A stretch of 64,000 nucleotides of DNA from PCRC01 sp017848435 (lineage in GTDB: Bacteria; Pseudomonadota; Gammaproteobacteria; Burkholderiales; Burkholderiaceae_C): contig OZ260072.1 of assembly GCA_965284315.1 (NCBI GenBank), positions 2,356,001 through 2,420,000 on the forward strand. The letters run 5' to 3'. The position numbers and the translations under genes are program-made. Within the stretch, counting starts at the first letter, position 1. Each line of letters starts with the position of its first letter. The notes beneath the pieces are model-generated. The model saw nothing but the letters and a program-made list of their open reading frames with translations. It made no database searches and was not told the DNA's origin. Positions 57,059 to 64,000 of this stretch are shown in pieces.

Positions 57059-57665
57059 GCTGTCGGTGGCACGTTCCGAGCTGATCCTCGGGGGCCAGAA
57101 AAGTGGCAAATCGCGCCGGGCGGAAGACCTGGCGCGGTGCTGGCTGTGGCAAAGCGCGGCCCACCGGGCGGTGATGGTCGCCACTGCCCAGCCCTGGGAC
57201 GACGAGATGCGGGAGCGCATCGCCCGCCACCAACAAGACCGTGCCGAGCGTGTGCCCGGCATGGCCACGGTGGAAGAGCCGCTGGCGCTGGCCTCGGCCA
57301 TCGCGCAACACAGCGACGCCAACACCCTGCTGGTGGTGGACTGCCTCACTTTGTGGCTCACCAACCGGCTGATGCCGGCTGTGGAGGCCCCGGCAGGGCC
57401 CCACAACGCCAATTTAAAGCCAAATCGGCCTCAAGCCTCAGTGGAATCTAACAGTATTGCTCTCCTTTCAGGAGCAATCGCGAACGCCACTGGCCCCATC
57501 GTGCTGGTCAGCAACGAGATCGGTCTGGGTGTGGTGCCGATGGGCCGCGAGGTGCGCAGCTTTGTCGATGCGCTGGGCCGTTTGAACCAGAGCGTGGCCG
57601 CTGCCTGTGGGCGCGTCACGCTGATGGCCGCAGGGCTGCCCCTCTTCTTGAAAGATTCCGAATGA
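57051..57665 (+). CDS. cobU: Adenosylcobinamide kinase / guanylyltransferase
   Basis: 204 residues. LILGGQKSGKSRRAEDLA is the P-loop; VDCLTLWLTNRLM and VLVSNEIGLGVVPMGREVR are the CobU/CobP core. It phosphorylates adenosylcobinamide and attaches GMP. About 23 residues between LMPAVEAPAGP and GPIVLVSNEIG (NLKPNRPQASVESNSIALLS and following) are encoded by dispersed repeat copy G; without them the protein would be about 180 residues, normal for the family. Confidence 0.92.
   Translation: MAELSVARSELILGGQKSGKSRRAEDLARCWLWQSAAHRAVMVATAQPWDDEMRERIARHQQDRAERVPGMATVEEPLALASAIAQHSDANTLLVVDCLTLWLTNRLMPAVEAPAGPHNANLKPNRPQASVESNSIALLSGAIANATGPIVLVSNEIGLGVVPMGREVRSFVDALGRLNQSVAAACGRVTLMAAGLPLFLKDSE
57411..57480 (-). 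repeat. Dispersed repeat copy G inside cobU
   Basis: Minus-strand reading: GAGCAATACTGTTAGATTC, then core CACTGAGGCTTGAGGCC and GATTTGGCTTTAAATT. It matches copy F after lgt over most of its length and is in frame in cobU, in antisense orientation to the gene. Confidence 0.8.
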
Positions 57666-58522
57666 AGCACCTTGTGTTGGCGCTGCTGTGCGCCATGGCC
57701 GGCCACGCCCATGCGCTCGATGTCACAGACGACCGCGGCGTGACCGTGCATTTCGACAAGACACCGCAGCGCATCGTCAGCCTGCTGCCGTCGCTGACCG
57801 AGAGCGTTTGCGAACTCGGCCAGTGCCAGCGGCTGGTGGGCGTGGACCGCTATTCCAATTGGCCAGCTGTCGTCAAAACCCTGCCGGTGGTGGGCGGCGG
57901 GCTGGACCCGAACATCGAAGCCGTGGTCGCGCTCAAGCCCGACGTGGTGGTGCTCGCCACCGCCTCGCGCGCCAGCGCCCGGCTGGAAGCGCTGGGCCTG
58001 AAGGTGGTGGCGCTGGAACCCAAGACCCACGCCGATGTGCGGCGCGTGCTGGGCAAGCTCGGCGAACTGCTGGAGGTGCCACCCGAGGCCGGGGCGCTGC
58101 GGGTCTGGCGCGTGATCGACGCCGGCGTGTCGGCGGCGGCGCAGTCGCTGCCAGCGCGGGTCAAGGCCACGCGGGTGTACTTCGAGGTGAACCGCGCGCC
58201 CTATGGTGCGGGCACCTCGTCCTTCATTGGCGAAACACTCACGCGGCTGGGCGTGCAGAACATCATTCCGCCAGAGCTGGGGCCTTTCCCCAAACTCAAC
58301 CCCGAGTTTGTGGTGCGCGCCAACCCCGACCTCATCATGGTGGGTGAACGCAATTCGCAGGGCATGACGCAGCGGCCCGGCTGGGAGCGCATCCGCGCGG
58401 TGCGCGACAAGCGCATCTGCGTCTTCCCCATCGCCGATTCCGACGTGCTGGTGCGGCCCGGCCCGCGCATGGCCGAGGCGGCACGCATGATGGCGCAGTG
58501 CCTGAACGACAAAGCCGGTTGA
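57662..58522 (+). CDS. btuF: Periplasmic cobalamin-binding protein BtuF type
   Basis: 286 residues with a short signal peptide (MKHLVLALLCAMAGHAHA). VTDDRGVTVHFDKTPQRIVS, LLPSLTESVCELGQ, LVGVDRYSNWPA and EAVVALKPDVVVLAT are typical of BtuF/HmuT-type receptors. It would pass corrinoids to BtuCD, encoded two and three genes on. Overlaps cobU by 4 bp. Confidence 0.88.
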   Translation: MKHLVLALLCAMAGHAHALDVTDDRGVTVHFDKTPQRIVSLLPSLTESVCELGQCQRLVGVDRYSNWPAVVKTLPVVGGGLDPNIEAVVALKPDVVVLATASRASARLEALGLKVVALEPKTHADVRRVLGKLGELLEVPPEAGALRVWRVIDAGVSAAAQSLPARVKATRVYFEVNRAPYGAGTSSFIGETLTRLGVQNIIPPELGPFPKLNPEFVVRANPDLIMVGERNSQGMTQRPGWERIRAVRDKRICVFPIADSDVLVRPGPRMAEAARMMAQCLNDKAG

Positions 58523-58536
58523 ACCCGGAGACCACC

Positions 58537-58911
58537 ATGAACTTGAACGCCTCCGACCTGCGCCCCTTCATCCCCGCGCACGACTTCGCGCTGTCGCGCC
58601 GCTTCTACCAGGCGCTGGGCTGGAAAGAAACCTGGGCCGACGACACGATGGTGCTGCTGGAGTTGGGCGACTGCCGTTTCTACCTGCAGGCCTACCACGT
58701 GAAAGACTGGGCCGACAACTGCATGCTGCACATCTCGGTGGAAGACGCACAGGCCTGGCACAGCCATGTGGAAAAGCTGCTGGCCGGTGGCGCTTTCCCC
58801 GGCGCGCGCGTGGCCCCGCTCAAAGCCGAGCCCTACGGCGCCACCGTCACCTACGTGTGGGACCCGTCGGGCGTGTTGCTGCACCTGGCGCAATGGACCA
58901 CCGCGTCGTGA
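58537..58911 (+). CDS. Glyoxalase/VOC-fold protein in the B12 operon
   Basis: 124 residues. LRPFIPAHDFALSRRFYQAL, WADDTMVLLELGDCRFYLQA and VTYVWDPSGVLLHLAQW show the vicinal-oxygen-chelate fold of glyoxalase and bleomycin-resistance proteins. No full metal triad can be assigned with confidence. It lies between btuF and btuC and overlaps btuC by 19 bp, so it is an operon member; a B12-linked role is not known to me. Confidence 0.8.
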   Translation: MNLNASDLRPFIPAHDFALSRRFYQALGWKETWADDTMVLLELGDCRFYLQAYHVKDWADNCMLHISVEDAQAWHSHVEKLLAGGAFPGARVAPLKAEPYGATVTYVWDPSGVLLHLAQWTTAS

Positions 58912-59921
58912 CGGCCAGCGTGTCCCACCACCGCGCGCAGTGGCTGGTGCTGGCGCTGCTGGCCGCTAGCTGCGCGCTGGTGCTGCTGGGCGCGGGCGTG
59001 GGCAGCACCGGGTTCCAGAGTGCGCTGAACGCCTGGCACGACCCGCTGGCCTGGCAGATCGTCTGGGACATCCGGCTGCCGCGCACGCTGGGTGCCTGGA
59101 TGGCCGGCGCGCTGCTGGGGCTGGCCGGCGCGGTGGCGCAGGGGCTGTTCCGCAACCCGCTGGCCGATCCGTATTTGCTGGGCAGTGCTTCGGGTGCGTC
59201 GCTCGGCGTCGCGCTGGCGCTGGTGCTGTGGGGCGTGTCGGCCGCCGCCACGCCGTGGCTGGTGCGCCTGGGGTTGACCGGCGCGGCCTTTGTGGGCGCG
59301 GTGGCCGGCGTGTTGTTCACGCTGGTGCTGGCGCAGGGCGTGCAGCACACGCTGCGGCTGCTGCTGGCCGGCGTCATCGTTGGCTTTGTGCTGGGCGCGG
59401 TGAAAGACCTGGTGGGCCTGGCCGCGCCGGACATTCTGGCGGCCATGCAGGCCTTCAACCTCGGCAGCACCGGCTTTGTCGGCTGGAGCGCCTGCGTGCT
59501 GATGACGGTGGTCTGGCTGGTCTGCCAGACCGGCGCCTGGAGCCTGTCGCGCGTGCTCGATGGCCTCACGCTGGGCGAATCCACCGCACAAAGCCTGGGC
59601 CTGCCGCTGGCACCGCTGCGCGCGCTCTTGGTGCTGGTGCTGGCCCTGGCCACCGGCACCGCAGTGGCGCAGACAGGGCTGATTGCATTCGTCGGCCTGG
59701 CCGCACCGCACCTGGCGCGCAGCCTGGTCAAGACCACCCACGCCTGGCTGCTGGTGCTGGCCAGCCTGATGGGCGGCGCGCTGCTGCTGTCGGCCGACAT
59801 CCTGGCGCGCTGGGTGATTGCGCCGCAGGAACTGCCGGTGGGCGTGCTCACCGCCGTGCTGGGCGGCAGCTATTTGCTGGTGCTGATGCACAAACGCACC
59901 CACGGCAGGAGCATGCTGTGA
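58893..59921 (+). CDS. btuC: Cobalamin ABC transporter permease BtuC
   Basis: 342 residues, FecCD-family permease with about ten membrane helices. DIRLPRTLGAWMAGALLGLA, QGLFRNPLADPYLLGSASGA and GLIAFVGLAAPHLARSL are the family signatures. It forms the inner-membrane channel with BtuD. The ATG at 58893 lies inside the end of the glyoxalase-fold gene; the stop overlaps the btuD GTG. Confidence 0.93.
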   Translation: MDHRVVTASVSHHRAQWLVLALLAASCALVLLGAGVGSTGFQSALNAWHDPLAWQIVWDIRLPRTLGAWMAGALLGLAGAVAQGLFRNPLADPYLLGSASGASLGVALALVLWGVSAAATPWLVRLGLTGAAFVGAVAGVLFTLVLAQGVQHTLRLLLAGVIVGFVLGAVKDLVGLAAPDILAAMQAFNLGSTGFVGWSACVLMTVVWLVCQTGAWSLSRVLDGLTLGESTAQSLGLPLAPLRALLVLVLALATGTAVAQTGLIAFVGLAAPHLARSLVKTTHAWLLVLASLMGGALLLSADILARWVIAPQELPVGVLTAVLGGSYLLVLMHKRTHGRSML

Positions 59922-60691
59922 ACGCCACTCCCAACGCCATTGCGGCCCAGGGCATCTGCGCTACGCTGGGCGCCACCGAAGTGCTGCACGGCATCAACAT
60001 CGCGTTGCCCGCCGCACGCTGGACCAGCATCGTCGGCCCCAATGGCGCTGGCAAATCCACGCTGCTGAAAGCGCTGGCCGGGTTGTTGCCGCACAAGGGC
60101 CAGGTGCAACTGCTGGGCGACAACATTGCCGTGTTGCCAGCGCGCGAACGGGCCCGGCGGATGTCCTGGCTGGGCCAGAACGAATCGGCGGCCGACGACC
60201 TGATGGTCTACGACGTGGCCATGCTGGGCCGCTTGCCGCACCAGGCCTGGCTGGCCGCGCCCAATTCGGCCGACCGCGCGGCGGTGGAGCAGGCGCTGCG
60301 CACCACGCAGGCCTGGGACTGGCGCGACCGCCCCCTTGGCCAGCTGTCCGGCGGCGAGCGCCAACGGGTGCTGCTGGCGCGCGCGCTGGCGGTGCAGGCC
60401 GAGGTGCTGCTGATGGACGAGCCGCTGGCCAACCTCGACCCCCCGCACCAGGCCGACTGGCTGCAGATGGTGCGGGCACTCGTCACCCACGGCAAAACGG
60501 TGGTCAGCGTGCTGCACGAAATCTCGCTCGCCCTGCAGGCCGACGATTTGCTGGTCATGGCGCAAGGCCGGGTGGTGCACCACGGTGCCTGCGACCACCC
60601 CAACACCCATGCCGCGCTGACAGCGGTGTTCGAGCAGCGCATCAGCATCCAGCGGCTGGACAACCAATGGGTTGCGCTGCCCCGCATTTAG
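59918..60691 (+). CDS. btuD: Cobalamin ABC transporter ATPase BtuD
   Basis: 257 residues. IVGPNGAGKSTLLKALAGLL (Walker A), GQLSGGERQRVLLARALAV (signature), EVLLMDEPLANLDPPHQ (Walker B) and SVLHEISLALQ (switch His). The start is GTG at 59918 in a GTGA overlap with btuC. It powers corrinoid import with BtuC and BtuF. Confidence 0.93.
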   Translation: MNATPNAIAAQGICATLGATEVLHGINIALPAARWTSIVGPNGAGKSTLLKALAGLLPHKGQVQLLGDNIAVLPARERARRMSWLGQNESAADDLMVYDVAMLGRLPHQAWLAAPNSADRAAVEQALRTTQAWDWRDRPLGQLSGGERQRVLLARALAVQAEVLLMDEPLANLDPPHQADWLQMVRALVTHGKTVVSVLHEISLALQADDLLVMAQGRVVHHGACDHPNTHAALTAVFEQRISIQRLDNQWVALPRI

Positions 60692-60702
60692 AAAGAACCG
60701 CC

Positions 60703-61284
60703 ATGCAGATCGAAACACCCCCCTCCGCCAAGCCCTACGACAAACCCGAAGGCGAACGCCGCGGCATCGTCATCGTCAACACCGGCGACGGCAAGGGCAA
60801 GAGCACGGCGGCCTTTGGCCTGGCCTTGCGCGCCCACGGCCGCAAGCATGTGCACGGCAAGGACGTGAAGATTTTCCAGTTCATGAAAGTGCCCACCGCA
60901 CGTTTTGGCGAGCACCGCATGTTCGAGCAGATCGGCATTCCCATCGAAGGACTGGGCGATGGTTTCAGCTGGAAAAGCCAGGACCTGGAGCACTCGGCCC
61001 AGCTCGCCCGCAACGGCTGGTTGAAGGCCAAGGCCGCCATCCTGAATGGCGACTACTTTCTGGTGGTGCTGGACGAACTGACCTACCCGCTGATCTACGG
61101 CTGGATGCCGCTGGACGACGTGCTGCTGACGCTGCGCGAGCGGCCCAAAGACGTGCATGTGGTGATCACCGGCCGGCGTTGCCCGCCCGAGATCATTGAA
61201 CTGGCCGACACCGTGACCGAGATGACCAAGGTCAAGCACGCGTTCAACGCCGGCATCCCGGCGCAGCGTGGCATTGAAGACTGA
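60703..61284 (+). CDS. cobO: Cob(I)yrinate a,c-diamide adenosyltransferase
   Basis: 193 residues. GIVIVNTGDGKGKSTAAFGL is the CobO/BtuR/CobA P-loop; VKIFQFMKVPT, LVVLDELTYPL and VVITGRRCPPEIIELAD follow. It transfers the adenosyl group of ATP to cobalt(I). The ATG at 60703 starts 11 bp after btuD. Confidence 0.95.
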   Translation: MQIETPPSAKPYDKPEGERRGIVIVNTGDGKGKSTAAFGLALRAHGRKHVHGKDVKIFQFMKVPTARFGEHRMFEQIGIPIEGLGDGFSWKSQDLEHSAQLARNGWLKAKAAILNGDYFLVVLDELTYPLIYGWMPLDDVLLTLRERPKDVHVVITGRRCPPEIIELADTVTEMTKVKHAFNAGIPAQRGIED

Positions 61285-61285
61285 C

Positions 61286-61966
61286 ATGACCACCGACCAG
61301 GCGTTTGCGCCTGAAGCAACCGCCGCCGTCTACCGCGCGATTGCCGAGCGGCGCGACATGCGGCACTTCAGCGGCGGCACAGTGCCGCCCGAGGTGCTGC
61401 TGCGGTTGCTGAAAGCCGCGCACCAGGGGCCGAGTGTGGGTTTCATGCAGCCCTGGCGTTTTCTGCGCATCACCGACGCCGCGCTGCGCCAACGCTTGTT
61501 CGAGGTGGTGGAGCACGAGCGGGTGCTGACCGCCCGCGCCCTGGGCCAGCGCGAAGACGAGTTCATGTGCCTCAAGGTGCATGGCGTGCTGGACGCGGCC
61601 GAGCTGCTGGTGGTGGCGCTGGCCGAGGGGCGCCAGGCCCATGTGTTTGGCCGGCGCACGCTGCCGCAGATGGACTTGGCCTCCACCGCCTGCGCCATCC
61701 AGAACCTGTGGCTGGCCGCGCGGGCCGAAGGGCTGGGCATGGGCTGGGTCTCGCTGTTCGATCCGGCCGAGGTGGCGCGCCTGTTGGGCATGCCCGCAGG
61801 TGCCGAGCCCGTCGCCTTGCTCTGCCTCGGGCCGGTGGCGGAGTTCTATGCCGAGCCCATGCTGCAGCGGGAACGCTGGGCTCGCCGCGCACCGCTCTCA
61901 ACGGTGTTGTTCGACAACCAGTGGGGTCAGCCGGTGCAAGGCCTGGGCGATGTCGATGCCCAGTGA
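61286..61966 (+). CDS. bluB: 5,6-dimethylbenzimidazole synthase BluB
   Basis: 226 residues, nitroreductase-like fold. VYRAIAERRDMRHFSGGTVP, AAHQGPSVGFMQPWRFLRI, MDLASTACAIQNLWLAARAE and GLGMGWVSLFDP are BluB hallmarks. It makes the lower ligand DMB from reduced FMN with oxygen. The ATG at 61286 follows the cobO stop by 1 bp; it overlaps cbiB by 11 bp. Confidence 0.94.
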   Translation: MTTDQAFAPEATAAVYRAIAERRDMRHFSGGTVPPEVLLRLLKAAHQGPSVGFMQPWRFLRITDAALRQRLFEVVEHERVLTARALGQREDEFMCLKVHGVLDAAELLVVALAEGRQAHVFGRRTLPQMDLASTACAIQNLWLAARAEGLGMGWVSLFDPAEVARLLGMPAGAEPVALLCLGPVAEFYAEPMLQRERWARRAPLSTVLFDNQWGQPVQGLGDVDAQ

Positions 61967-62897
61967 GTTGGCGCTGGTGCTGGCTGGTGCGCTGCTGCTG
62001 GCCTTGTGGATCGACCGCCTGTGGGGTGAGCCCCCGGCGGTGGTGCACCCGGTGGTGGGCGTGGGCCATTACCTCAACGCGGTGGGTCGGTATCTGCCCG
62101 ATCTGCCGCCGTGGGCGGCCTATGTGGGCGGTGCGCTGGCGTGGTGTGTGGGCGTGGCCGTGCTGGGCGGCGGGGCGTGGTGGCTGCAGCAGGCGCTGCT
62201 GGCGCATCTGCCGGTCTGGCTGGTACTGCCGGTGCTGGCGCTGTTGCTCAAGCCGCTGTTGGCCTGGCGCATGCTGCGCGACGAGGTACAGGCAGTGGAA
62301 GACGCGCTGGCCGTGTCGCTCGACGCCGGGCGGCAGCGCCTGTCGCGCATCGTCAGCCGCGACACCCGTGCACTGACCGAGACGGAAGTGCGCGAGAGCG
62401 CCATCGAGACGCTGGCCGAGAACCTCAACGACTCGGTCGTGGCCCCGGTCTTCTGGTTCGTGCTGCTGGGCCTGCCGGGCGCGGTGGTCTACCGCTTTGC
62501 CAACACCGCCGACGCGATGTGGGGCTACCGTGGCCGCTGGGAATGGGCTGGCAAATTTGCGGCGCGGGCCGACGACGTGTTGTCGTGGGCACCTGCGCGC
62601 ATCACCGCGTTGCTGCTGGTTGTCGCCGCGCCTCGCATGGCATGGTTTGCGCTGCCACTGGAAGCGCGCCGCACCCCATCGCCCAACAGCGGCTGGCCGA
62701 TGGCGGCGATGGCGCTGGCGCTGCAGGTGCACCTGGGCAAGCCGGGGGTGTACGTGCTGAACGCGCAGGGCAGGGCACCACAGGCTGCCGACACGGCCGC
62801 AGCCCTCATTTATGCATCAAAATCGGTTCTGGCCTGCGCATTTGCTGGCAGTGTTGCTATGCTTTTTATACCAATGTGGGGGCCGTTGAATGGCTAA
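61956..62897 (+). CDS. cbiB: Adenosylcobinamide-phosphate synthase CbiB
   Basis: 313 residues, multi-spanning. LWIDRLWGEPPAVVHPVVGV, ESAIETLAENLNDSVVAPVF and FANTADAMWGYRGRWEWAG are the family core. It joins the aminopropanol side chain to cobyrate. The last helix and tail (AALIYASKSVLACAFAGSVA and following) lie in a possible repeat copy H, so the C-terminus may be repeat-derived. Confidence 0.93.
   Translation: MPSELALVLAGALLLALWIDRLWGEPPAVVHPVVGVGHYLNAVGRYLPDLPPWAAYVGGALAWCVGVAVLGGGAWWLQQALLAHLPVWLVLPVLALLLKPLLAWRMLRDEVQAVEDALAVSLDAGRQRLSRIVSRDTRALTETEVRESAIETLAENLNDSVVAPVFWFVLLGLPGAVVYRFANTADAMWGYRGRWEWAGKFAARADDVLSWAPARITALLLVVAAPRMAWFALPLEARRTPSPNSGWPMAAMALALQVHLGKPGVYVLNAQGRAPQAADTAAALIYASKSVLACAFAGSVAMLFIPMWGPLNG
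62806..62872 (-). repeat. Possible dispersed repeat copy H at the cbiB end
   Basis: Minus-strand reading: AAAAAGCATAGCAACACTG, then a diverged core CAAATGCGCAGGCCAGA and CCGATTTTGATGCAT. The layout agrees with copies F and G but the core is weaker. It is in frame and encodes the last membrane segment of CbiB. Confidence 0.45.
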
Positions 62898-63897
62898 CGC
62901 CTCGAATGCCACCCTGCGCGTGCACGGCGGCAACGACCTGCTGGGCCAGCCGGAGATCGAGTTCTCCAGCAACGCCAATGCCTGCGGGCCGTGCCCCATC
63001 GCCGTGCGGGCGATTGAGCAGGTCGACCCCAGCTACTACCCCGAGTCGGGTTACCTCACGCTGCGCCGCCAGCTCGCCAACTTCCACGGCGTCGGCATGG
63101 ACCGGCTCCTCATCGCCGCCAGCGGCAGCGAGTTCATCACGCGCATCACGGCCCTGACCGCCGTCAATGGCAAAGGCGCGGTGTGGCTGCCCAAACACGC
63201 CTACGCCGACTACGCCACCGCCGCCAGCGCCTACCGGTTGTCGCGTGCCGCCACGCCGGAGGAGGCGGGACTGGTCTGGTGCTGCGACCCGACCAGCCCG
63301 CTGGGCCAGACCGACGAATTGCTGGCGCGTGTGGGGCAACTGCAAGGCACCGTTGCGCTGGACCGCGCTTACGAACCGCTGCGGCTCGAAGGTGCGCTGC
63401 CCATCGACCAGGCCGCGCTCGACCGCGTCTGGCAGCTCTGGACACCCAACAAGGTGCTGGGCCTGCCCGGCATCCGCGCCGCTTACGCCATCGCCCCGGT
63501 GGGTGCCCAGCCTCAGGTGCAACAGATGCAGCAGCTCGCCGCGTCGTGGCTGCTCGGCACCCACGGCATCGCGATGCTGGAGTCCTGGATGACCGCCGAA
63601 ACCCAGGCCTGGGTGAAAGACAGCTTGAACACCCTGCGCCAATGGAAGGTGCAGCAGATCGCGTTGTGCACGTCGCTGGGTTTCGAGTGCCTGCCCAGCC
63701 TGGCCAATTTCTTCACCGCGCGGCTGCCCGGCCACGACGATCCGGCGGCTTTGCTGAAACGCATCGACCGCATCCGCGCCACCAGCGTCAAGCTGCGCGA
63801 CGCGACCTCGTTCGGCCTGCCTGGCCATGCGCGGCTCAGCGTGCAGCCGCCCAAGGCGCAGGCGGCGCTGCGCGATGCGTGGTGGGGGTCTGCATGA
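62890..63897 (+). CDS. cobC: Threonine-phosphate decarboxylase-like enzyme CobC
   Basis: 335 residues, PLP aminotransferase fold. LRVHGGNDLLGQPEIEFSSN, YPESGYLTLRRQLANFHGV, and TPNKVLGLPGIRAAY with the presumed PLP lysine. In the B12 route this family gives the (R)-1-amino-2-propanol phosphate arm used by CbiB. The protein is slightly short and LVWCCDPTSPLGQT replaces the usual NPNNPTG-like loop. It overlaps cbiB by 8 bp and cobQ by 4 bp. Confidence 0.88.
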   Translation: MANASNATLRVHGGNDLLGQPEIEFSSNANACGPCPIAVRAIEQVDPSYYPESGYLTLRRQLANFHGVGMDRLLIAASGSEFITRITALTAVNGKGAVWLPKHAYADYATAASAYRLSRAATPEEAGLVWCCDPTSPLGQTDELLARVGQLQGTVALDRAYEPLRLEGALPIDQAALDRVWQLWTPNKVLGLPGIRAAYAIAPVGAQPQVQQMQQLAASWLLGTHGIAMLESWMTAETQAWVKDSLNTLRQWKVQQIALCTSLGFECLPSLANFFTARLPGHDDPAALLKRIDRIRATSVKLRDATSFGLPGHARLSVQPPKAQAALRDAWWGSA

Positions 63898-64000
63898 GCC
63901 GCGCCCGCAGTGTCATGGTGCTGGGCACCACCAGCGGCGCCGGCAAGAGCTGGCTCACTACCGCGCTGTGCCGCTGGTACGCGCGCCAGGGGCTCAAGGT
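63894..64000 (+). CDS. cobQ: Cobyric acid synthase CobQ (5' part only)
   Basis: The frame opens with MSRARSVMVLGTTSGAGKSW, the P-loop start of CobQ/CbiP, and runs off the window end after 35 codons. The enzyme amidates b, d, e and g side chains of adenosylcobyrinate diamide. The start overlaps the cobC stop in ATGA. Confidence 0.85.
   Translation, partial: MSRARSVMVLGTTSGAGKSWLTTALCRWYARQGLK

Overview
The window is GC-rich, densely packed chromosomal DNA from a betaproteobacterium, most likely order Burkholderiales, family Comamonadaceae (inference). Supporting signs are the order gyrA-pheA-tyrA-aroA/cmk-rpsA-ihfB-lapA-lapB with aroA fused to cmk, a Bug-type (TctC) solute receptor, the small Trp-rich membrane protein, the zapB-zapA-6S RNA arrangement, a Comamonas-type porin, and a dispersed family of short palindromic repeats of a kind I recall from Comamonadaceae genomes. 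I see no CRISPR array, transposase, phage gene, rRNA or tRNA.

Bases 1-14000 form a molybdenum island. It holds modABC, two tandem ModE-type regulators, two NifQ-like proteins, a porin, an operon of a TonB-dependent receptor with a TupA-like periplasmic binding protein, and then an XdhC-family Moco-enzyme maturation factor beside a truncated AcoR-type regulator. Six 24-bp sites of the ModE operator form (8 bp, 8-bp spacer, 8 bp, close to CGTTATAT-N8-ATATAACG) lie in front of modA/nifQ (two sites), each modE gene, the porin and the TonB receptor. The main hypothesis is a ModE-controlled molybdate or tungstate acquisition system that extends through the outer membrane and contains paired NifQ-like proteins, plus a candidate small RNA made from a ModE-covered promoter between the two regulators.

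Bases 13600-32900 are mostly housekeeping: a fluoride channel, a fused 5-oxoprolinase, a ComEA-like protein, a glycosyltransferase, LapB/LapA, IHF beta, ribosomal protein S1, the shikimate/aromatic genes aroA-cmk, tyrA and pheA, gyrA, an OmpA-family protein, a PIN-PhoH ATPase and a Bcp peroxiredoxin. Bases 33300-39900 are one tight operon, alaA-hom-thrC-mobB-moeA-moaD-moaE, joining threonine synthesis to the late steps of molybdenum cofactor synthesis.

Bases 40500-52700 hold clpB, a small cytochrome c, ilvD with a divergent LysR regulator, lgt, a three-gene operon (Bug receptor, enoyl-CoA hydratase, malonyl-CoA synthetase), a TauE/SafE permease, 6S RNA, zapA and zapB. From 52690 to the end a cobalamin riboswitch heads a run of overlapping B12 genes: btuB, cbiA, a signal-less binding protein, cobU, btuF, a glyoxalase-fold protein, btuC, btuD, cobO, bluB, cbiB, cobC and the start of cobQ. 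These cover outer- and inner-membrane corrinoid uptake, a,c-amidation, adenosylation, aminopropanol side chain, DMB synthesis and nucleotide-loop assembly, but no corrin-ring genes are in view.

At least six, and perhaps nine, copies of a double-hairpin repeat with a core like CACTAAGGCTTGAGGCC are scattered through the window. Several lie inside reading frames (cobU, aroA) or form their ends (alaA), so this element appears to have been accommodated as protein sequence.
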